A DNA stretch of 64,000 nt from Halomonas alimentaria (lineage in GTDB: Bacteria > Pseudomonadota > Gammaproteobacteria > Pseudomonadales > Halomonadaceae): positions 1,266,541-1,330,540 of the forward strand of contig NZ_WUTT01000001.1 in the NCBI RefSeq assembly GCF_009902005.1, in the 5' to 3' direction. Position 1 is the stretch's first letter. Each line of letters opens with the position of its first letter. The notes below the pieces were generated by a model. That model was not told the origin of the DNA, made no database searches, and saw only the letters and a program-made list of their open reading frames with translations. Of this stretch, positions 58,559-64,000 are shown in pieces. A program made the position numbers and the translations under genes.

Positions 58559-59496
58559 CGCAAGGACGCAGCATCCGGCTCTTCCTGGTGGACGGCACGC
58601 CTAACGGCCTGCTGACCGCCGAGATCATGAACTGGACCGGCCATGTGTTGACCGGACCCCGCAGCAAACTCAGCGAGCTGGTCCAGCGACCGGAGTGTGG
58701 CCGTACCGGCATCTACTTCCTGGTCGGTACGGATCCTGAGGGCAACCCGCGGCCGCTGGTCTACATTGGCGAGAGCGACGACGTGGCCACGCGCCTCAAA
58801 CAGCACAACCGCCCCGAGGAGAAGGGCGGCAAGGACTTCTGGGAGAAGGTCTGCCTGATCACCAGCAAGGACCAGAATCTGACCAAAGCCCACGTGAAGT
58901 ACCTCGAGAGCTTGCTGATCAAGAGCGCCGGCGAAGTCGGCCGCTGCAAGCTGATCAACGGCACCGCCCACGAGTACATCGGCCTGCCAGAGTCTGACCG
59001 TGCCGACATGGCCTTCTTCATGGAGCAGGTACGCACCGTGCTGCCGGTGCTGGGGCTGGACTTTCTGCGTGATGCCACAAAGCCATCTGCCTCTACTGGA
59101 ACACCCGATCCCCAAGATGCTCAGGCCTCGCCACGGTTCGTCCTGGAAGCCTCCAGACACGGGATCAAAGCCGTGGGGCAGGAAGTGGATGGTGAGTTCT
59201 TCGTATTGGAAGGCTCCCTGGCCCGGCGTGAATGGGCGGGCCCTTACCACAGCTATCAGAAGCAGCATGCCCAGCTCTGTGAGGAGGGGGTGCTCGTCGA
59301 TAATGGCAATGATCTGCGGCGTTTCACCAAGGACTATGCCTTCTCCAGCCCCAGTGCTGCAGCCGCCATCGTGGTGGGGCGCGCGGCCAACGGCCGAATC
59401 GATTGGAAGGTCGCGGGCAGCGGCCTCTCCTATGGCGAGTGGCAAGACCAGCAGGTCAGCGCCGCCGCTCCATCGGCGGAGCAGTCCCCGAGCTGA
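58555..59496 (+). CDS. GIY-YIG nuclease-domain protein with DUF4357
   Basis: A 313-residue protein. The N-terminal GIY-YIG domain shows GIY (52-54), VYIG (69-72), R80 and E118 (KAHVKYLESLLI), so the catalytic set seems complete. The C-terminal DUF4357 has SPSAAAAIVVGRAANGRIDW. Proteins of this layout occur beside type I restriction loci; their role is not established. Its ATGA overlap with hsdS shows it belongs to the operon. A terminator follows and separates it from hsdR. Confidence 0.88.
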   Translation: MTQGRSIRLFLVDGTPNGLLTAEIMNWTGHVLTGPRSKLSELVQRPECGRTGIYFLVGTDPEGNPRPLVYIGESDDVATRLKQHNRPEEKGGKDFWEKVCLITSKDQNLTKAHVKYLESLLIKSAGEVGRCKLINGTAHEYIGLPESDRADMAFFMEQVRTVLPVLGLDFLRDATKPSASTGTPDPQDAQASPRFVLEASRHGIKAVGQEVDGEFFVLEGSLARREWAGPYHSYQKQHAQLCEEGVLVDNGNDLRRFTKDYAFSSPSAAAAIVVGRAANGRIDWKVAGSGLSYGEWQDQQVSAAAPSAEQSPS

Positions 59497-59555
59497 CGTA
59501 ATGCTGCAAGCCCCATTCTGTCGCGGTGGCGAGAGCACGGTTTAGAAATAAACGT

Positions 59556-59580
59556 GAAAACGGCCTCAGCGGCCGTTTTC
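59556..59580. terminator. Terminator after the hsdM-hsdS-GIY-YIG operon
   Basis: GAAAACGGCC pairs with GGCCGTTTTC around TCAGC, 59 bp after the stop. A- and T-runs on both sides suit either direction. The rest of 59497-59778 has no gene and should hold the hsdR promoter. Confidence 0.8.
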
Positions 59581-59778
59581 GTCACGCGATATAAACCTGG
59601 GAGTGCGAAGGCTTGCTCACCTTCCTCGATCGATATGCCACTCAAGTGCGGAAGCAGGCTTCACCGATATTTGGCCTCACCGTCCCTCGTGGACGAGTCA
59701 CCGTCCTAAGTAGCCTTCTCCTTACATCTCTTAAGCGCTAGGCTGTTACTCAAAATTACGCCAAGCGCAGGGGATGAC

Positions 59779-62700
59779 ATGGCGGACAGCAGGGAAGCCC
59801 GCTTCCAGCAGGACATCATCGAGGCCATGACGGCCCATGGCTGGAAGGCCGGCACGGCCGGCGGCTACGATCGCGCCTCGGCGCTCTATACCGAGGACCT
59901 GCTCGGCTACGTGCGGGAGGCCTGGCCCGAGCGCTGGGAGAAGTTCTGCAAGTCCAATCCCCAGGCGCCGGAGCAGGTGTTCGTGCAGAAGGTGGTCCGC
60001 GAGCTGGACCGGGCCGGCACCCTGGAGGTACTGCGCCATGGCTTCAAGGTGCCTGGGGTGAAGTTCGACCTGTGCAGCTTCCAGCCTGACCACGGTATGA
60101 ATCCCGATTCCCTGTCCCGCTACCGCGCCAACCGCCTGCGGGTGGTGCCCGAGGTCTCCTACTCGCCCCACGCCCGCGAGAAGGGCAAGGGCGGTGGCGA
60201 CAGCTACAACCCCCGCCTCGACCTGGTGCTGTTCGTCAACGGCATTCCCACCGCCACCCTGGAGCTCAAGAGCCAGTTCAAGCAGACGGTGGAGAACGCT
60301 AAGCGGCAGTATCGCCAGGATCGCCCGATCAAGGATCCCGTCACGCGCAAGCCCGAGCCGCTGCTGGCTTTCAAGCGCGGCGCCCTGGTGCACTTCGCGG
60401 TGAGCCAGGCCGAGGTGGCGATGGCCACCAAGCTGGCCGGCAAGGAGACCTTCTTCCTGCCCTTCAACCGTGGGACGGAGGAGGGCGGCGCCGGCAACCC
60501 GCCCGCGAAGGACGAGCAGAGCTACGCCACCGCCTACCTGTGGGAAGAGGTGTTCGCGCCGGACGCCTGGCTGAAGGTGCTCGGGCGCTTCCTGCATCTG
60601 GAGAAGAAGACTAGCGAGGACTTCCACGGCCGACGCCAGACCAAGGAGACGTTGATCTTTCCCCGCTATCACCAGTGGGAAGTGGTCAACCGTCTGATAC
60701 AGGCCACCCTGGCCGAAGGGCCGGGACGGCGCTACCTGGTGCAGCACAGTGCCGGTTCCGGCAAGTCCAACTCCATCGCCTGGTGTGCCCACCAATTGGC
60801 CAATCTCTATGCCGAGGATGGCAAGAAGCTGTTCAACTCGGTGATCGTGGTTACCGACCGCACCGTGCTCGACAGCCAGCTCCAGGAGACCATCTACCAG
60901 TTCGAGCACACCCACGGCGTGGTGCGGCCGATCACCCGCGACATCGGCAACCAGAGCAAGTCCGAGCAGCTCGCCGAGGCGCTGGCCAGCAATACCCGCA
61001 TCATCATCGTCACTATCCAGACCTTCCCGGCACTGTTCGACGCCCTGGACAAGCGCCCCCAGCTCGCCGAGGGCAACTACGCGGTGATCGCCGACGAGGC
61101 CCACTCCTCGCAGACCGGCAGCTCGGCCAGCAAGCTCAAGGCGCTGCTGGCGGCCGCAGGAGAGACGATGGAAGGGGATGATGGGCGCGAGGGCGGCGGC
61201 GAGCTTGAAGTGAGCGCGGAGATGATGCTCGACGCCGCCGTGGCCTCGCGCCGCCCCAGCGAGCGCATCAGCTACTACGCCTTCACCGCCACCCCCAAGG
61301 CCAAGACCCTGGAGCTGTTCGGTCGCCCGCCGGACCCGGACCTGCCGGCAGGCGCCGACAACAAGCCCGAGCCGTTCCACCTCTACTCCATGCGCCAGGC
61401 CATCGAGGAGGGCTTCATCCTCGACGTGCTGCAGAACTACGTCACCTACAGCACCGCCTGGAAGCTCGCCCACCCCGAGGGGGAAGACCAGGAGGTTGAT
61501 TCCAAGAAGGCCTCACGGACCCTGGCCAAGTGGGTGCGCCTGCACCCCTACAACATCGCCCAGCGGGTCGAGGTGATCGTCGAGCACTACCGCGACAACG
61601 TCCGCCACCTGCTCGATGGCCAGGCCAAGGCCATGGTGGTCACGGCCAGCCGCCAGGAGGCGGTGCGCTACCAGCTGGCCATGCGCGATTACATCGCCGA
61701 GAAGGGCTATGACGACGTCCACCCCATGGTCGCCTTCTCCGGCAGCGTGCCGCCCGACGAGGTGATCCCTGAGGAGGTCACCGAGACCAGCAAGTTGCTC
61801 AACCCCGGGCTCAAGGGGCGCGACCTGGCCGAGGCATTCGACACCGACGACTACAACGTGATGATCGCCGCCAACAAGTTCCAGACCGGCTTCGATCAGC
61901 CCAAGCTGTGCGCCATGTACGTGGACAAGAAGCTCCAGGGCGTGGACTGCGTGCAGACCCTCTCGCGGCTCAACCGTCTGTTCCCCGGCAAGCAGACCTT
62001 CATCCTCGACTTCTACAACGACGAGCAGGAGATCCTCGACGCCTTCGCCCCCTACTACCGCAAGGCGGAGCTGGCCGATGTCTCCGATCCCAACGTCGTC
62101 TACGATCTGCAGCGCAGCCTGGACGCCAGCGGCATCTACCACTGGCCCGAGGTGGAGGGCTTCGCCAAGGCCTTCTTCGACCCCAAGGCCCCGGCCTCGA
62201 GCCTCAGCTACTACTGCCGGCCCGCCCAGGACCGCTTCAAGCACAAGTACCAGGCGCTCCTCGAACAGCAGCAGACCTGGAAGGAGGCCCGCCGCATCGC
62301 CGGGCAGAACGGCGACGACAAGGGCCTCAAGCGCGCCGAGCAGGAGCTCAAGGAGGCCGGCACCGCCCAGGACGAGCTCGACCTGTTTCGCAAGAACCTG
62401 CAGAGCTTCGTGCGCACCTACGAGTTCCTCAGCCAGATCGTCACCTTCGACGACGCCGAGCTGGAGCAGCTGTGCGTCTACGCCCGCCATCTCGTCCCGC
62501 TGCTGCGCACCGACCGGCTGCTGGAAGAGGAGAGCATCGACGTCAGCGAACTGGAGTTGACCCACTACCGCCTCACCAAGCGCGAGGAGAAGCGCCTGCG
62601 CCTGGAGGAGGCCGAGGGCGACTACGGTCTCACCCCGGTCAGCGAAGTGGGCTCAGGGAAACCCCACGATCCCGAGAAGCAGCGCCTGGCCGAGATCATC

Positions 62701-63009
62701 GACCGGCTCAACGACCTCTACGGCGCCGAGGTCAGCGACGACGACAAGCTGCACTTCGCCAACGGCATCGCCGACCGTATCAAGCGTGACGAAGCGGTGA
62801 TGGCCCAGGTTCGCAACCACAGCGAAGACCAGGTGATGCACGGCCTCTTTCCGAAGAAGGTCACCGACGCCGTGCTCGACGCCCTCAGCGACCATGAGAA
62901 GCTTTCCATGCCACTGCTGGAGGATGAGGAGACAGGACGGCAGTTTGCGCTGTTGATCCTGAAACTGCTGGCGGGAAGGACCGAGGGAAGTGTGCGGTCC
63001 GGAACGTGA
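59779..63009 (+). CDS. hsdR: Type I restriction endonuclease/translocase subunit
   Basis: A 1076-residue motor-nuclease. The N-terminal PD-(D/E)xK nuclease has D148 (RLDLVLFV) and E162-L-K164 (ATLELKSQ). The superfamily 2 helicase has Walker A HSAGSGKS (323-330), DEAH (439-442, IADEAHSSQTG), a SAT-like motif FTATPKAKTLELFG, and motif VI-like QTLSRLNRLFPGK. A helical C-terminal part binds HsdM. It translocates and cuts unmethylated DNA with HsdMS. It is separated from hsdS by the GIY-YIG gene and a terminator, so it has its own promoter. Confidence 0.95.
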   Translation: MADSREARFQQDIIEAMTAHGWKAGTAGGYDRASALYTEDLLGYVREAWPERWEKFCKSNPQAPEQVFVQKVVRELDRAGTLEVLRHGFKVPGVKFDLCSFQPDHGMNPDSLSRYRANRLRVVPEVSYSPHAREKGKGGGDSYNPRLDLVLFVNGIPTATLELKSQFKQTVENAKRQYRQDRPIKDPVTRKPEPLLAFKRGALVHFAVSQAEVAMATKLAGKETFFLPFNRGTEEGGAGNPPAKDEQSYATAYLWEEVFAPDAWLKVLGRFLHLEKKTSEDFHGRRQTKETLIFPRYHQWEVVNRLIQATLAEGPGRRYLVQHSAGSGKSNSIAWCAHQLANLYAEDGKKLFNSVIVVTDRTVLDSQLQETIYQFEHTHGVVRPITRDIGNQSKSEQLAEALASNTRIIIVTIQTFPALFDALDKRPQLAEGNYAVIADEAHSSQTGSSASKLKALLAAAGETMEGDDGREGGGELEVSAEMMLDAAVASRRPSERISYYAFTATPKAKTLELFGRPPDPDLPAGADNKPEPFHLYSMRQAIEEGFILDVLQNYVTYSTAWKLAHPEGEDQEVDSKKASRTLAKWVRLHPYNIAQRVEVIVEHYRDNVRHLLDGQAKAMVVTASRQEAVRYQLAMRDYIAEKGYDDVHPMVAFSGSVPPDEVIPEEVTETSKLLNPGLKGRDLAEAFDTDDYNVMIAANKFQTGFDQPKLCAMYVDKKLQGVDCVQTLSRLNRLFPGKQTFILDFYNDEQEILDAFAPYYRKAELADVSDPNVVYDLQRSLDASGIYHWPEVEGFAKAFFDPKAPASSLSYYCRPAQDRFKHKYQALLEQQQTWKEARRIAGQNGDDKGLKRAEQELKEAGTAQDELDLFRKNLQSFVRTYEFLSQIVTFDDAELEQLCVYARHLVPLLRTDRLLEEESIDVSELELTHYRLTKREEKRLRLEEAEGDYGLTPVSEVGSGKPHDPEKQRLAEIIDRLNDLYGAEVSDDDKLHFANGIADRIKRDEAVMAQVRNHSEDQVMHGLFPKKVTDAVLDALSDHEKLSMPLLEDEETGRQFALLILKLLAGRTEGSVRSGT

Positions 63010-63036
63010 TTTTCCGTCTCTGTATCAATGAGTGTC

Positions 63037-63063
63037 TGACCCCGATTGTTTGACCCGATTGTT
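63037..63063. repeat. Short tandem repeat after hsdR
   Basis: TGACCCCGATTGTT is followed at once by TGACCCGATTGTT, differing by one C, in the 87-bp gap between the convergent hsdR and the orphan gene. Confidence 0.5.
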
Positions 63064-63096
63064 ACACTGGAGGATATTTCCAGACTGTTCCATCAG

Positions 63097-63978
63097 CTAT
63101 GATAGCCAAGAACTCACCATCACGGATCTATCACAGTATCTAGCATTATGTTGAAGAATGTCTCTCTCTAATGTTAAAGAAGATATGTTTTCACTTATAT
63201 CTGAGATTAATAAATTGACGGCACGAAAAAGCATTAAAGACAAAACCACTCCAAAATGCCCATTTTGATCGTCAGGATCGGCATTTGAATAAACAGTTTT
63301 AGAAAAAGGTGCGATCCATTCTCGACTATCACAGTCCTCTATGTGTAGGTCATCATACATCCATGCGCAATTATTATACTGCAGGTGGTTCCTTGTTTTT
63401 GCAAAATCTCTAGCGGGCATGCCTCCTACAAAAGCATTGAATTCTGGGTCAAATGGAGTATTGGTTGTTTTTACAACCAGATTTTTAAAAAGATCCCATG
63501 TGTGTATGTGACCTGGCTTGAAATTCAAAGGAAGTAAAATAACAGATGTTGCTCCCTTATTGCTTCTTCCATCTAAAAGCCAGTATCGGGACGATACTGT
63601 GCTTGAAGACATATAGCAGCCTAGCAGCATAGTTATACTTCGTGCTAGGAAAAAAGAAGAAGTATAAGCAGAAACCTCGGCGTAAGTTTGGTCGTCGTTT
63701 TCAATATCCCGACTATAACTTCTTAATAGTGCACTTGCTTTGTGGGTGAGATAAATAGCCTCCCTCAACATAATTTCTTTAGAGTTTAGCATGGAGAATC
63801 CAACGCCAGATATGCCTGCATGTTGGAAGCTAGACTCGTTGATTTCTAACAAATCTTGAATAGATGTGCTTGGTGGCTTTCCAATCTCGTCGTAATCAAC
63901 AAAGCTGAGCCTCCAGTCTTGTCGTAACTGGTGCCAGCTTTGTTGAGGAATTCTTCTGATAACTTTTTTAGGCATCAT
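63097..63978 (-). CDS. AT-rich orphan gene of unknown function
   Basis: A 293-residue protein (292 from the second ATG at 63975); no clear ribosome site is visible in the 22 bp left upstream. It has no signal peptide and no clear membrane helix. Visible segments include AIYLTHKASALLRSYSRDIE, FFLARSITMLLGCYMSSSTV and RDFAKTRNHLQYNNCAWMYD. The LTHKASALLRSYS and RNHLQYNN parts could belong to a helical HEPN-like fold, but no R-x4-6-H is convincing. It is much more AT-rich than hsdR, with a leftward orientation, so it probably came separately. Confidence 0.6.
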   Translation of the reverse strand: MMPKKVIRRIPQQSWHQLRQDWRLSFVDYDEIGKPPSTSIQDLLEINESSFQHAGISGVGFSMLNSKEIMLREAIYLTHKASALLRSYSRDIENDDQTYAEVSAYTSSFFLARSITMLLGCYMSSSTVSSRYWLLDGRSNKGATSVILLPLNFKPGHIHTWDLFKNLVVKTTNTPFDPEFNAFVGGMPARDFAKTRNHLQYNNCAWMYDDLHIEDCDSREWIAPFSKTVYSNADPDDQNGHFGVVLSLMLFRAVNLLISDISENISSLTLERDILQHNARYCDRSVMVSSWLS

Positions 63979-64000
63979 ACTAAATCAACCTGATCATTTC

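Overview
This 64 kb, mostly GC-rich window looks like chromosome of a halophilic gammaproteobacterium, most likely Halomonadaceae. That is inferred from the mix of RpoD, betaine/choline uptake (BCCT plus ProVWX), TRAP and Liv-type transporters, and a formaldehyde/formate oxidation set. No 16S rRNA is present to settle it.

Region 1 (1-20000), housekeeping and uptake. The 3' part of rpoD is followed by a membrane protein and a five-gene branched-chain-amino-acid-type ABC transporter. Next comes a LysR gene divergent from frmA-frmB (formaldehyde to formate) with a perfect inverted repeat between them. mtgA follows, then a NAD-linked molybdenum formate dehydrogenase (NuoE/F-fused beta subunit and alpha subunit). 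frmA, frmB and the dehydrogenase together would take formaldehyde to CO2. A DMT exporter abuts a TRAP transporter whose binding-protein gene seems to have lost its normal 5' end.

Region 2 (20000-31200), osmoprotection and miscellany. It holds a DUF4168 protein, a CBS/DUF294 nucleotidyltransferase with a DEDD exonuclease, USP plus BCCT carrier, proVWX with a palindrome at its promoter, a PQQ-type sugar dehydrogenase and an AEC carrier.

Region 3 (31200-46300), iron. Two TonB receptors, fhuCDB and fhuF each have upstream Fur-box-like sites. An ABC exporter overlaps an ACR3/BASS-like permease. A CNNM protein, a propeller-like protein and a YceI-like protein follow.

Region 4 (46400-64000), an integrated island. 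tRNA-Ile(CAU) is followed by a tyrosine integrase, an AT-rich repeat zone, an HTH gene and a winged-helix replication-like gene. A sharply reduced type IV secretion set follows (VirB5, EexN-type lipoprotein, VirB6, two small proteins). A repeat-rich noncoding zone with three 57-bp direct repeats precedes a MobC-like gene and two unknown genes. Then comes a type I restriction-modification locus (hsdM, hsdS, hsdR) with an Abi_2/AbiF HEPN gene and a GIY-YIG/DUF4357 gene inserted in it. An AT-rich orphan gene ends the window.

The most notable points are all in the island. They are a probable small RNA with its own promoter and terminator just upstream of the abiF-like gene, an HsdS whose two target-recognition halves are nearly identical, a 16-bp palindrome family present five times (twice directly after the start codons of virB5 and eexN), and a transfer set reduced to three T4SS functions, which suggests a mobilizable element that borrows a helper apparatus.
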